DNA from: Artocarpus heterophyllus
Taxonomy: Eukaryota; Streptophyta; Magnoliopsida; Rosales; Moraceae
Assembly (NCBI GenBank): GCA_025403435.1
Contig: CM046353.1
Span: forward strand, 30,530,602 to 30,594,601
Direction of reading: 5' to 3'
DNA: 64,000 nt
This document shows positions 11,001 through 22,941 of this stretch, in pieces. Position numbers and translations under genes: made by a program. Position 1 is the stretch's first letter, and the number at the start of each line of letters is the position of its first letter. Under the pieces are notes generated by a model. It was not told the DNA's origin and did not search any database. It saw nothing but the letters and a program-made list of their open reading frames with translations.

Positions 11001-11890
11001 ACTTCCAACTAAAATTACTACACTATTTTCTCCTACAAAATTTGAACAAAAACATAGTTAGAACTACATTTTGAGTTCGTTTGAGAAACATGTTGAAACT
11101 TGACGACGAAACTTAAACACTATGACACATGAGAGTTTTACATTATAGTAAACTTTTACTTTTCACTGTAGCATGCGAGAACTTTACATTGTAGCAATTG
11201 GAACTTATTATTTCTTACGTGTTTTCTAAACGAACTATTTGTAGTCCCAACCAAACACCACATTAATTTGTCACTTGCCTGTTGTCACTGATAGCAAATA
11301 AGGCCTCCCATACCTCTTTATTATTATTATTATTATTACCTTCTCTATTTTAAATAACCCTTCTCTACCTCATTCCCTCCAAATGAATACGGATAACTAT
11401 GCAAAGTATGTCCAAAATTACAAGATAAAGAAGGAATAATTACGAATGGAAATGGTTTTATTCCTGAAAATGTACTGTTAATTGACGAAATCAACAAAAT
11501 CTTAGACCCTCTCATCAATGAAATAAAGAGTAACAACAATCTCTCACAGGAAGAAACAACGAGAAACCAATTTGAGCATAAAGAATTCTTCTAAGCTGAA
11601 AAGGTATCGAATTTCACAACAATGGATAGGATGCACATCCAAGAAGAGCGAAAAGGAGGAGGAAAAAAAAAAGTATACCTAGTGGCGCGAAGGCAAGCGA
11701 TGACTCCAGAGCTATGAATTCGCTCCAAGGTTTCGTCGGCGAGAGGCGAAGAAGGGCTGCGAGAGACACAGCAGAAGGAAAGGGTTCGCCGAGGCGGCGA
11801 CAATGGCGGTGGTTGTTGCGGCGAGCTTCGAGGGCGGACGACCAGACACGGTGGAGGCCATTTGTCGAGGCTCGGAATCGAAGTCACCAT
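8064..11890 (-). CDS. KHG/KDPG aldolase-like protein, nine exons, plastid-type N-terminus
   Basis: Exons on the minus strand: 11,679-11,890; 10,406-10,460; 9,898-9,933; 9,714-9,758; 9,532-9,615; 9,338-9,403; 9,118-9,156; 8,694-8,793; 8,064-8,245. All introns are GT-AG. The exons sum to 819 nt, or 272 residues plus TGA. The family cleaves 2-keto-3-deoxy-6-phosphogluconate (or 2-keto-4-hydroxyglutarate) through a lysine Schiff base. Landmarks: GVIACLRA (about residues 62-69), LEIVVSTPG with the catalytic-type Glu91, LGVGTVL, AGAKFIMSPA, IPGAMTPTE, and AGAKMVKVYP with the Schiff-base-type Lys179. The Arg that follows the Glu in the E. coli enzyme is replaced by Ser/Thr. The first ~50 residues are rich in S, P and R, which suggests plastid import. 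The start is the first ATG after a TATA-like box. The role in plants is unsettled: an Entner-Doudoroff step has been proposed. Confidence 0.93.
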
Positions 11891-11965
11891 ATTTAGAGCT
11901 TCTTCACGAATTGAGAGAGACTGTCAGTGCTCAGCGTCCAAAGATGAAAATGGAGGTTTTTCTCT

Positions 11966-11974
11966 TTTATTTAT
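11966..11974 (-). promoter_or_regulatory. Candidate TATA box of the aldolase gene
   Basis: On the minus strand this reads ATAAATAAA, about 80 bp upstream of the ATG. A CT-rich stretch lies between, and there is no intervening ATG. This is position and sequence only, with no transcript evidence. Confidence 0.35.
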
Positions 11975-12137
11975 GCTCTGGGAAGTGAGTCAAAATGGAT
12001 TGGAGGTTACGAGCTGTTTTCAGCGGTACTCTGTAATTAGTCTGACTGGAGATAGATTTTCTTCGAAACCGGAATATGCCCCTGAAGGCGCCCATGCAAA
12101 ACAATCCTTGTTTAGTTAAAGTAAATGAATTTTGTTA

Positions 12138-13096
12138 AGTACTTGATTAATAATATTAACAAATGCTCCCAAATTATCTCACTTTACCATCTAATTTTTA
12201 AGATACATTACTTAATCTACTCAAATTTTGTTTCGTTAGCAAGTACTTTCTTTTATCCAACTCCATTAGTCTTTGGACGGTTCTTGCATAATATTTTTAT
12301 ATTTCCCACAAACTAGGTCATTTATGTTATTTCAACACCTCTTCACCAATTTTCAAAATATGTTACTATGTCCTTGTAATTTTTTTTGTTAGCAAATAAC
12401 TTTTTTTCGTCCAATTCTGTTAGGTTAACAAGTTGATTTGTTCTTCTTCCAACTTTACAAAACATTCACGTCAAAGCAATCCATATGCTCACTACTTGCA
12501 TATGAATTTTTTTACAAATACAAAAAAAAAAATTCAATAATGAGTTCTTTACAAGAAATTAAAATATTGTGTTCTTTTTTTTGAAAAAAAAACTTTAAGA
12601 GCTTTATTCTTTTAAGGAATTTTGTGGGTTTTTTTTCCTCCTTAAGCTCTTTTATGCTATTAGAATGGCCTATTATAAAAAAAAATATTTTAATATTTGT
12701 TCCTTGAACTCTTTTTTCCTCAATCTATTTATTTTTTCCTCTTAAACTCTTTTTATGTTTGGGTTTTTCTCCACCAAAGTTAGAAGAAAAATACATTGAC
12801 TTGTAAAGCCGAACAAAATTAGATGAAATGAAGCTATTTGCTAACAAAAAAAATAGGGGACATAATGACACATTCTAAAAGTCAAGGGTAAAATAACATA
12901 AATGTCATAGTTTGGGAGAAAAATATAAAAATAGTCCACAAAAAACCATCCAAACACTAACAAAGTTGGATGGAAGGAGGAACTTGCTAACAGAATAAAT
13001 TTTGAGGGAATTAAGTTGTACGTTTTAAAATTCAAAGGGTAAAGTGATATAAGTAAAATAGTTTGGGAGACAAATATGAAATTAATCCATAATTTT
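12138..13096. repeat. Long imperfect inverted repeat (foldback or MITE-like)
   Basis: The left arm (about 12,138-12,430) and right arm (about 12,805-13,096) align as reverse complements over roughly 290 bp. Shared blocks include GTTAGCAAATA, CATTTATGTTATTT and TTTTTATATTT. An AT-rich spacer of about 375 bp separates them. I see no transposase. It ends just before the target site of the next LTR element and lies upstream of the aldolase promoter. Class and exact ends are uncertain. Confidence 0.6.
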
Positions 13097-13119
13097 GTAA
13101 CAAGGTCAAGTTTACTTTC

Positions 13120-15017
13120 TGCAATGCCCGAGAATTTTAAGTAAAATTGATTATGTTAAATTTTATCAATCATTAAGTCTGCCGGGTGTGATTAAGTTGT
13201 TAATTTCAACCATATTAAGTTGTATTGCACATTTTAATCTAAAAGTTAATTTAAAATCTGATTTTTGGTTTTTAAATGTCAAATGACCCTTTAACTCTTG
13301 CCACTTACCTCTTACTACAAAATTTGTCATGGTTGATCCTTTAAATCTCCCTTTTCACGCGAAAAGAAGCCCAAAGACCCATGAAACTTCTTCCACTCCT
13401 TCTTATCTCATTTCTTTCTTTCTCTCCTCAACCAAAAAGGGTTTTCAACATAGAAACTAGTTTCTAACTCAATCTAAGGAAGATTTGAGGTGAGGCTTCA
13501 TGCTAAAGCTTATTGTGTATGTCTTTCCTTCTCTATAACCTAATTTTTCTTGTATTTCTCTTCATAGTTTCAGATTTAAGGTTTGGGATTGTGAAAAATG
13601 CTGGATTGGTAAGTATGTTTTAGTGTTTTAAACTTGAAATTTCCATGCATGTTTGTTTATTTTGTTATTTAAGTTTCAAAAGTCAGTTTGCATGTGTTCT
13701 TGAGTTAGTTTTTGTAGAAGTTCTGAAATTTTGATATTGAAATTGTGTTTTGGAGATGATATTTGGGAAAAATAATTAATATTTCTCGATATTCATGCAT
13801 GATATTCTAAGAGTTCTGAACAAGTTTGGTATCATAGGAATTAATTTGGCACAAAAATTTTGAGAAAACTTAAGTCAAGGCGCAAAGGGGAGAAGCTGTA
13901 TTTGCCTAGCTTAGCCAGGAGGGAGGTCAACCACTCTTTTGAAGGCCAGTTGATTGCAGGTGACAACAAATATGGGCTACCACTGTCCTCTGAGCCCAAT
14001 GAGCTCCCAACTTATGTCAGACTGCTTTCTTGCTATTTTGTGAACTATTTTCAATTGTTCAGTGTGTCGTAAATGTTTTCAAAATTTTGTTTTTGTGTTA
14101 AGAAATCATGAGAAGTTGAAGTTTGCATTTATGGTTATTTTATGTCAAGAGGCACACTAATAATAAAATTAACATAATGATATCTGATTAAGCGTTATCT
14201 CTGACTTTAAGTGCATTTTAAGGTTTTTCTAAACTAGAGCTTACGTTGGACTTTATTTGGAGCTGACGGTATTTGAAATTTTAATGCCAAGGTAGAATAT
14301 TTTCAATTCTTTCTTCAATAACACACTTTATAAATGACTTTGGCCAAGTTTATTCTTAAATGATTTTAAGAATGATTTTTGTTTTTATTTTCAAGTCACT
14401 TGAAAGTATAAAAAGTTAAGGTATTCGACTTTAAAGTTATTCTACACATTTAAGGAAATGTGTTTTAGATATTTTTCAAGTTCCAAAACTTGTATAGGCC
14501 ACTTTAGTAGTGTTTTATCAGACTTCACACAAGTAAGTATTTTGTTATCTATAATTTCTGTTGAGATTCTATCTTTCAATTTTAGTAAGTGTGTTTGTGA
14601 ATAATTATTTTGTAACTGCGAGTTTTGAACGACATGTTTTAACTAATTATTCTACTAAGCCTTTTGCCCACGTTTTATTGTTTTAAAATTCTCCTCTTAG
14701 GTTTGCGGAACCAGTCGGGCTTAAGACTAAGTTCGATGTTCATGAAGTTTGAGCATAAATAATATATCTCTTTGAAACTGTTGTATGATACGTACACTGT
14801 ATGACTTATTTCGATGTTGATCTTATTATATTATTAGTAATTAAACTATATAAGATCTTTTGTGGACATAAAGCCCCATGTGACGGTGATTATTATTTTA
14901 TTTTATTGTCGATGTGATTTCAAATGAGTAAGTTATTTTATTATCTAGTTACGGCTTTTATTTAATTTTCCTTGATTTTTAATTAGTCGTGGCCCTCGCT
15001 TTTTTTTTGTCATGAGA
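13120..15017 (+). repeat. Left LTR of the interior-less gypsy
   Basis: Starts TGCAATGCCC (its partner has TGTAACGCCC) and ends near CATGAGA, where the partner has CGCGACA. It includes an open frame of 70 codons at 13,860 that covers a GC-richer patch. The partner has a similar but shifted frame at 15,942, so I do not call it a gene. Confidence 0.85.
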
Positions 15018-15213
15018 AGAATGGTGTTAGAGTTCTAGGCTTCAGAACTTTTAGGAGTTGAACCTATGTAATTTTCATTGCTTTGTTTTGATATTACGAG
15101 TTTTAAGTTAGAACAGATGTTATTACAGTTACATTTATATACACAATATAGTTTGTGATTTCAAACCTTAGATTTTTAAAATTTCGAGGACAAAGTTTTT
15201 AAGTGGAAAGGGA

Positions 15214-17059
15214 TGTAACGCCCAAGAATTTTAAGCAAAATTAATTACGTTAAATTTAATTATTAATTATGCCAAGTGCAATTAAGTTGTTAATTTCAAT
15301 CATGTTATGTTGTATTGCATATTGAACCTCAAAGTCAATTTAAAATTTGATTTTTGGTTTTTAAATAGCAAATGACACTTTTGCCCATGCCTTTTACCTC
15401 TTATTACAAAATTTGCTATGGCTTATTCTTTAAATCTCCTTATTCATGTAAAAAGAAGCCCAAAGACCCATCAGACTTCTTCCTCACCTTTTTATCTCGT
15501 TTCTTTCTTTCTCACTTAAACCAAAAAGGGTTTTCAACAGAAAAACTAATTTCTAACTCAATCTAAGGAAGATTTGAGGTGAGGTTTTATGCTAAACCTT
15601 GTTATGTATGTCTTTCCATCTCTAGAACCTAATTTTTCTTGTGTTTCTCTTCTTAATTTTGGATTTAAGGTATGGGATTTTGAAAAATGGTGAATTGATA
15701 AGTGGGTTTTTGTGTTTTAAACTTGAAATTTCCATGTATGTTTGATTATTTTGTGTTTTAAGTTTTAAAAGTCAGTTTGCATATGTTCTTGTGTTAGTTC
15801 TTGTAGAAGTTTTGAAATTTTGATATTGAGATTGTGTTTTGGAGATGAAATTTGGGAAAAACATTTCTTGGTGTTCAAGCATGATTTTCTAAGAGTTCTG
15901 AACAAGTTTGGCATTATAGTAACTGATTTAGCACAAAAACTTTGAGAAAACACGAGTCAGGACATGAAAAGAAGAAAGTGGCTCTACCTAGCTCGCCTAG
16001 GAGGCTAGTCGACCTCCCCTTTGGAGGCCGATCGACTGCAGGTAATAGCCATTGCTGGCTACCACCGTCCTTCGAGTTCGACGAGTTCCCAACTCATGTC
16101 AGATCGCTTTCTTGCTATTTAATGACTTGTTTTCAGTTGTTTTGTGTGATGAAAATGTTTTTAAAAGTCTGTTTCTGTGTTTAGAAATCATGAGAAGTTA
16201 AAGTTTGCATTTATGGTTATTTTGTGTCAAGAGACACACTGATAATTAAACTAATATAAGGATATCCGATTAAGTGTTATCTTTGATTTTAAGAGTATTT
16301 TAGGTTTTCCTGAAATAGAGCTTACGTTGGATTTTGTTTGGGCCTGACGGTATTTAAAATTTTAACACCAAGGTAGGATATTTTCTATCTCTTTTTTTGA
16401 CAACCCACTTTATAAATGACTTTGGCCAAGTTTATTATTAAATGATTTTAAAAATGATTTCTGTTTTTATTTTCAAGTCACTTGAAAGTATAAAAATTTG
16501 AGGTATTCAATATTAAAGTTACTTTATGCATTTAAGGAATTATGTTTTAGATATTTTTCAAGTTCCAAAATCCATGCAGGCGACTTCGGTGGCATTTTAT
16601 CAGACTTCGCACAAGTAAGTATTTTGTTATCTGTGATTTCCATTGAGATTATATCTTTTAGTTTTGGTCTGAACAACATGTTTTAATTAATTATTCTACT
16701 GAGCCTTTTGCTTATGTTTTATTGTTTCAAAATTCCCCTTCTAGGTTTGCGGAACCAGTAAGGTTCCAGACTGAGTTCAATGTTCATGAAGTTTGAGCAT
16801 AAATAATATCTATCTTTGAAACTGTTGTTTGATATGTATACTGTACGACTTGTGCCGATGTCCGTCTTATTATATTAAATATAATTAAACTATATAAGAT
16901 CTTTTGCGGACACAAAGCTGTATATGATGGTGATTATTATTTCATTTTATTGTCGATGTTATTTTGGCTGAGCATGTTATTTTATTATCTGGTTACAACT
17001 TTTATTTAATTTTCCTTGATTTTAAAACAGTCGCAGCCCCCACTCTTCGTGTCGCGACA
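15214..17059 (+). repeat. Right LTR of the interior-less gypsy
   Basis: Runs from TGTAACGCCC to GTCGCGACA. It aligns with the left LTR throughout but with many substitutions and small indels, so the insertion is old. The GC-rich patch (about 15,985-16,050) holds an imperfect palindrome around CTAGGAGGCTAG and GGAGGCCGATCGAC. Confidence 0.88.
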
Positions 17060-17064
17060 CTTTC

Positions 17065-17530
17065 ATTTTAAAAATCCTATTTTGATCTTTAATGTATTAT
17101 TTTGTTTCATTTCTAATCTCTCCAATTTATTTGGCCTTAAATATTTAATGAAATATTCTTAAAACATCACACTTTGATCCTTAATCTATTATTTAATTTC
17201 AATTTTGATCCTCCATTAGCAAGGTATTATTAGGGATCAAAATCTAAGGAAAAAAACTAAAAGTGAAACACTAAATACAACGATGTTAATTCATGTAACT
17301 AAAACAAAAATTTATTATATTGTTACTTATATGAACTTTATTTTGATAAAAGGTAAAGTTGAATATTTAGTTCGGTATATTATATATCTATGTATCTATA
17401 TAGTGACTATAATGTTCAAAATTATGATTATTCAACACATTATATAAATATACATAGATATATAAATCATAATGCATAACTTGTTGTTTAAAATACATGA
17501 TTATCCAATATTTTCTTAAGAAAGAGTAAG
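17065..17530. other. AT-rich non-coding stretch with a small hairpin
   Basis: No gene. An imperfect inverted repeat of about 28 bp, made of TATATCTATGTATCTATATA-like arms, spans about 17,365-17,470. It may be a decayed MITE. Confidence 0.4.
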
Positions 17531-18725
17531 TCTACGATGGAGAATGCTAAAATTCTCCACTAATGGAGAGTAATTCTATGGCTCAAATTTTTGGATTGTA
17601 TGTGGACCCCAACTATTTAAGTTGCATCCACCCACACTTGATTCCTACACTTTCAAAACAAAAACCTTTTTTTTTTAATTCTAAAATTTTAGGACTCCAG
17701 AAGAACAAATGAATTAAAATAAATAAATAAATCAGACTAACTCGAATCAAAATACATTAGATTTGTTCTCCTCATAAAAAATACATGATTTGTTTCACCT
17801 ATATCTTTTCCCTATCCTTAACCTCTTCTAGCATCAGTAACCATATTCTAGATGAACAAATAAATTAAAAACAAATCATATTAACTCTAATCAAATGCAT
17901 AGATCTATTCACCCAAATCTTTTCTCCCAACATCTATAACCCAGGTCAGATCTTAAAAAAATACATTGTACCATACTACACTTTCTTAAGCATTCTTATA
18001 CCAAATCAATGCTTAATATTCAATGTTCTTAAAAGCTCGTTCATTCAAAAGTTAATATGCATATCAAACTAATATCACAAATGAAAAATTAAACCAGTTA
18101 CACAAAATTTCAAGAATTAATCCAACATCTTTATAGACAAATTAATCTAAAAAATTTAATCAATTTCACAATACAAAGAAAAACATCAAGGGAAAACCCA
18201 GATTGATGGCGTGAGGCTGTGGGCTGCAAGACTGCTACTCACGACCAACGGCTTGCTTCGCCTATGGTGGTGGGTGGTCAGCTGCAAGATCTACACCGAC
18301 AAGTGATCCGTAGGGGTGTGACACCCGTCACAAGCGACGCGGCATCGTGTAGGCCAATGGATGAGACACTGCAAGTGGGTGGTCATGCGGAGTGTTGAGG
18401 CAAGGGTGGGTAGCAATTGGTGTTGCTGTACTTGGAGGAAGCATATCTCATGGTGGAGGCCAGACCAAATCCGACGATGGCTCTTTGATGGCAGTGAAGA
18501 TAGACCAAGAAGATGGGTGGAGAGAGAGGAATATAGAGAGATCTAATCTGACAAGCTTTTTTTCAAGAGAAAGAGAGAAATGAGATCTAAAAAAGGGGGA
18601 AGAAATAGAGTAGGATTCTGTACAAGCAAGTCTATATTTTAACATTTAAGATCATATTATGTCATCCATCGATCAAATCTAATGATGTAAATAGATATTT
18701 GCCACCGATGGAGAATTTTTTTGTT
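17531..18725. mobile_element. Possible non-autonomous DNA transposon with a GC-rich cargo
   Basis: Both ends carry an inverted AAATTCTCCA-N6-GG type block: left near 17,552-17,570, right near 18,700-18,716 on the other strand. The left end is also a tight palindrome, with arms GGAGAAT and ATTCTCC. The middle (18,200-18,560) is unusually GC-rich for this region and looks like captured host sequence, but no open frame in it resembles a known protein. No transposase is seen. Boundaries are approximate. Confidence 0.3.
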
Positions 18726-18939
18726 CTACACCAAAACTTTTCTCTTTAAGAAAAATATAAATCATGATTTAGTTTTCTAGAACATATATTTAAAACATTC
18801 TATGAAATAGAAATAACTTTAAATAGCTATTCATTTAATCTAGAAACTGAAATCAAATTTCTTCTAAATATAGGAATAAAATAAAAAATTGTTCAAAACT
18901 AAATAATTATTCCTAAAGAGAAGTTTAACTTCTCCTATT

Positions 18940-20965
18940 GATTTGGCTAGCACCTTGCTTCATTGCATATAACCATCGTGTACTCCCCATTGGCAAACTT
19001 GCCTGAAGAACTACAACTCTACAAAAAAGAACAAACATCATTAGTTGCTCTTGAGTCAAACTACCTAGATTAAGAACTCATTCTCTGCAACACATGTTTC
19101 AAAAAATGGTAAAGTATATTTACCTTGCTTGTTCTTTTTCTTAGTTTTGGGCTTTCCAGCATCTTTATTCTTCCACTTGTTTCGATTGGAAGAACTAGCA
19201 GGTTCAACAACATTTACTTCATTGCTATATGCACAATGAACAGATTCATATTCTAGAGTTAATTTAACAATTGAGTGAGGCCCATGTGTATGTTGTTCAT
19301 GGCATAATTTTTCATAAACTACTGGAAGGTGGGACTTAGACTATCTAAGACCATCTCAACCTATGTACCCTCATATATTATTGCACTATTGCACTCAGCC
19401 TTATGAAGATGATTTATCATAGTGAGCATTTGGGTGTGAATAGGTGTGTCAGACATCATCTCTTTGTTCATGACCAACTTCATAACATCAAGACGTGCCT
19501 TTTCTTTGGTTGCCCAGACATACCATTGAGTGATTGCATTATATCATAAGCACTATTCATATTCTCATGCTTCTTACGAAGCACTTCAGACATGCAAACT
19601 AACAAGTAGTATTTGGCTTTCTACCAACGAGAATATGCCTCTTGGCGACTCCTTTCGTGTTAGCTATAAAGAGTGGAGGACATTCCTCTAGGAGGACAAA
19701 CTCGTAGTTATTGTTAATGAGCATTTGGTTCATGTTTCTTTCCACTTGGCATAATCTTCGCCAGTAAGTTATTAAAGTAAAAGTAGGTTGACGATTAGAT
19801 TACACATACTACTAGGATAATAAATAAAAATATTTAATTTGCGTGTATGAATATCATAAGCAAGTAATACAAGTTTTTCAGAATAGTAAATATGATGCAT
19901 GGTGTACATGTAAAAATACATAAAAACATGTTTATTAATGTTGCCAATGATAATTTAATTTGCCGTAACTAGTGTGCCATCATAGCATAGGTCACATTAT
20001 TTACAAATCAAACCAAGACATTCTCAATTAATAAATGTTATTCAAAATATCCTATATTTTCAACATTTATTAACTACTGTAACTTTGGTAAAGATACAAT
20101 TAACATTTAGTTACATCTATATTAGTGTAACCCACCATTTTGGGTTTTAAGACTTAACTCTAAAGTGTTGGTGTAGGGTAGGTCAAAGTAGAGATATATC
20201 TTGAAATCTTATCGCTAGGAAGTACAACCTTGTATCGACCCAAATGGACACCTTTCTTAGGGAGTGTGAAATCAATGCTGTCTCGAGGCGCTATTTGAAC
20301 CTTATGGTGTTATGTTAATGATGGAGACCAGTGGGTTGTATTCTCATACAACCTCTCCCACTTAATATTTTACAAATATGTATTTTATTTGTAAAGCATT
20401 TCATGATTTACAATTTCTAGTAATATAAACATTTTATATTTCTAGATATATGAAATTCTATAATTTAACTTTCAAATTTAGTTTCATAAAAACTAATTTG
20501 CAAATCAAATTTACAATGTATATTCCATATATATAATTTAACATGCATGTATGTATTGCATGTTATAAAACATATGAGTTGGTACACTAGGACTAATATG
20601 ACATATTATATGCATGGAGATGCTATAAATTATCAACATAAGTTAAAAACATTCAATTTGACAATTGCAACGGATTTAACTAGGTTTCTTGGATATTTAA
20701 ATTACATCCCAATTGGAATCATATAAATTAATAAATTTCTAATCTATATATTCAAAATCTCTGTAGGTTTTCATATAATCCTCTCTAAATAGTCCTCATA
20801 TGCCTTCTTTGAAACAATTAAAAAAAACCACGAAAACGACAAGTAAATATGTTCAAAGTAGCACCCAACATTAGGATGCCCGACTCTTGGATCATGTAGG
20901 CCGTGACGCCATGGCTGAAGTCGCGGCGCCCAACACGCTGCACAGCCAAGAGTTGAAGCTGCAAT
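18940..20965 (-). pseudogene. Copia-3 relic: gag and leader
   Basis: Read on the minus strand, about 19,830-18,950 gives broken stretches of a Ty1/copia gag: a KRNMNQML-type start, then SAYDIMQSLNGM, LMKLVMNKEMM, LTMINHLHKAE, VEMVLDSLSP and NNIHMGLTQLLN. Many stops and frameshifts interrupt it. Further upstream on that strand (19,840-20,870) is an AT-rich leader. Part of it (about 20,320-20,360, with CTCTCCCACT) resembles the Copia-2 leader near 49,740-49,770. A GC-rich cassette lies at 20,870-20,965, comparable in place to the one in Copia-2. No LTR or pol remains. Confidence 0.65.
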
Positions 20966-21120
20966 AGAATAAATAGTTTTTTAATATCAACCTCCAAGGA
21001 GTTTGTTGGCTAACTCTCTAATCACTTTCCTTTTCCTTTTTCATGTGGTTATCTTGGTGAGTCAAACACTTGAGTAGAAATTGATATGGTTGTTATGACT
21101 AATACTTACACATTTTGCTT

Positions 21121-22432
21121 TCATTGTAGATCCTAAAGCCAAGCTTCCTCCTCCAGTAGGCATATCTTTTAGAAAACCATATTGAGAAGATCTTAGCAAT
21201 TGAGAGCAGGACTTGGCTTATGATATCTTGACTAGGCTGACTCCATGCTTCATTGATTTGGAGAAAATTTAGATCGATCCCATCAGGTATACTTATACAT
21301 TTCCCAAATTTAGTAGATTGGGTCTTTGTCGTTCATGGTGCTCTATATCGGCTATATGGTCTGACTAAGTTTGTTACTTTATTATCTAATGACAACGTCT
21401 TGCTTGCAGAGCTCGCCTTAGATGTAGTGAAGATTACACCCCCGTTAGCATAGGAGATAGAGAAAAGGAAGCTTGTAGTGAAGGTAACTACTAAGGAAAA
21501 AAGAAGGAAATGACTTCATTAGGAGCTCCGAGAATTCCTCCTCAAAAGCTCAAAGACATCCACCCCTCCACAAACTTTAGTGGCTTGTGTCGAAGAAGAA
21601 GAAGACAACTGAGTCAGAATCCTCAAAGTCTCCAATCGTTAAGGAGAAAGAGGACGTTGCTAAGCAGGACATGATGACACTTATCATGTCCAAACACGTG
21701 AGTGTGTTAACCAACAAGGAGGCAACCTTAAGGTAGCAAACAACCTAAACTTTTCGATAGACAAGCGAAAGCTTGGTGGGAAGTCGCTCTGTTGGCTTTG
21801 AGATGAATCTGCTATTCTTTTCTATCAGGCATTTTATTTGTTTGCTCGGCTGGTAGTCAATCAAGTTTCATTGATTATTACTCAAACATACTCTTAGCTT
21901 AGGCCTTCCAAATTTATAATATTTTTGGAAACAAGTCCAAGTTCAAAGTGGACAGGCTTTTCAAGCTTAATGTGAAACTGGACTTGCAAGCCAAATGAGC
22001 CGAGGAGGGAAATAATGTAGCGGGACGAATTGAAGGGAAAGGCTAAAGAGGAAATGCAAAATGTCATCACTACTTAGACTATCGTGAACCAAAAGGCCTT
22101 TCAACTAAGCAATGCCCTTAAGGTGAAGGAAGAGGAACAAAAGTGGGACAAGGAAAAGGTTGAGCAAAAAATAGAGGAAACGAAGGAGATCGAAGACAAA
22201 CTCCTCACCATCAACAATGACTCCACCCTTAAGGCCCAATTAGAACTCTTCAAAAAATACAAGAAACATGGGGGAGAAATGGAAGATGTTGATGTGGAGA
22301 TCCAAAAGCTAAAGTAGCTCCTCATTCCCAACGATAATGACAAGGATGATGAGGATGATGAAGCCACTTCAGAGAAGGCCTCTATTGCTAAAAACAAGAA
22401 AGGTTCTAAGATAATTAATGAGTAGCAGCCCC
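21121..22432 (+). pseudogene. Extra antisense gene of Tat-C (coiled-coil protein relic)
   Basis: Plus-strand relic lying beyond the 3' untranslated region of the minus-strand Tat-C pol, the position of the extra antisense gene in Tat-A and Tat-B. The clearest part is a charged coiled coil at 22,084-22,317 (VKEEEQKWDKEKVEQKIEET), followed by an acidic DNDKDDEDDE tail after a stop. Upstream is a degenerate region with intron-like spans (for example GTATACTT to TTGCAG, 21,287-21,410). I assign it by position, coiled-coil character and acidic tail. The N-terminal domain seen in the other two copies is not clear here. Confidence 0.5.
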
Positions 22433-22508
22433 CGGATCTAGTGGAAGGAAGTTCTTCTTAGCATCCTAGCTCTAGAAAAGTAAAACCTTTGCAATCAACA
22501 TTGCCTTT

Positions 22509-22594
22509 GTTCTCATTTTGTTTATATGCATTTGAATTGTATTGCTTTCTTCGTTCTCATTTTGTTTATATGTATTTGAATTGTATTGCTTTCT
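22509..22594. repeat. 44-bp period tandem duplication
   Basis: Two nearly identical units, both starting GTTCTCATTTTG (at 22,509 and 22,553) and ending GTATTGCTTTCT, lie after the Tat-C antisense gene relic. Confidence 0.85.
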
Positions 22595-22941
22595 AGTACA
22601 AAAAATTGTAATATTTGGACAACTCTTTTTTGCTAACATTTTAAACTCTCATGCTTCAAATTCAAAATGTGAGTCATTAATACAAATCTTCTGAATTTGC
22701 ATGGCTATGTTGCATCATTTATGCCATCCCCTGTTCAAAGTTCTTTCATTCTTGAAAATAAAGAACTTTTGGAAGTAAAAATATAAATACAATAGCTAAT
22801 AACGTTAGGTGATTAATTCAAACTCGACTGAATTTAAATGCAACCATAAGAATAAAAAAGGCAAAATTGGTCATTGTGCAAGTGAATTGATAAAACAAGC
22901 AATTGCTTATTCATGAACTAGAAAAGCCGCTTACTGAACCT

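Larger units (their letters stand above)
13115..17064 (+). mobile_element. Gypsy LTR derivative with almost no interior, TSD CTTTC
   Basis: Two LTRs flank only about 196 bp. Five-base duplications CTTTC lie at 13,115-13,119 and 17,060-17,064. The interior (15,018-15,213) holds a primer-binding-type block (TGGTGTTAGAG, close to TGGTATCAGAG) and a 3' end with CGAGGACAAAG and GTGGAAAGGG. There is no gag or pol. The interior end resembles that of Gypsy-1, so it is the same broad group. It is either an internally deleted copy or a non-autonomous element carrying only cis signals. Confidence 0.85.

Noticed and set aside
11714..12119. Plus-strand open frames over aldolase exon 1 and promoter
   Set aside because: Opposite strand of a supported exon and its upstream region; no independent evidence.
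13860..16184. Paired open frames of 70 and 80 codons in the two LTRs at 13,860 and 15,942
   Set aside because: They cover the same LTR patch, but starts, stops and residues differ by frame-changing indels, so no selection for protein is visible.
18361..18645. Three short open frames in the GC-rich core near 18.4 kb
   Set aside because: No recognisable domain; open only because of composition.
22101..22397. Serine-rich minus-strand open frame
   Set aside because: Shadow of the lysine/glutamate coiled coil on the plus strand.
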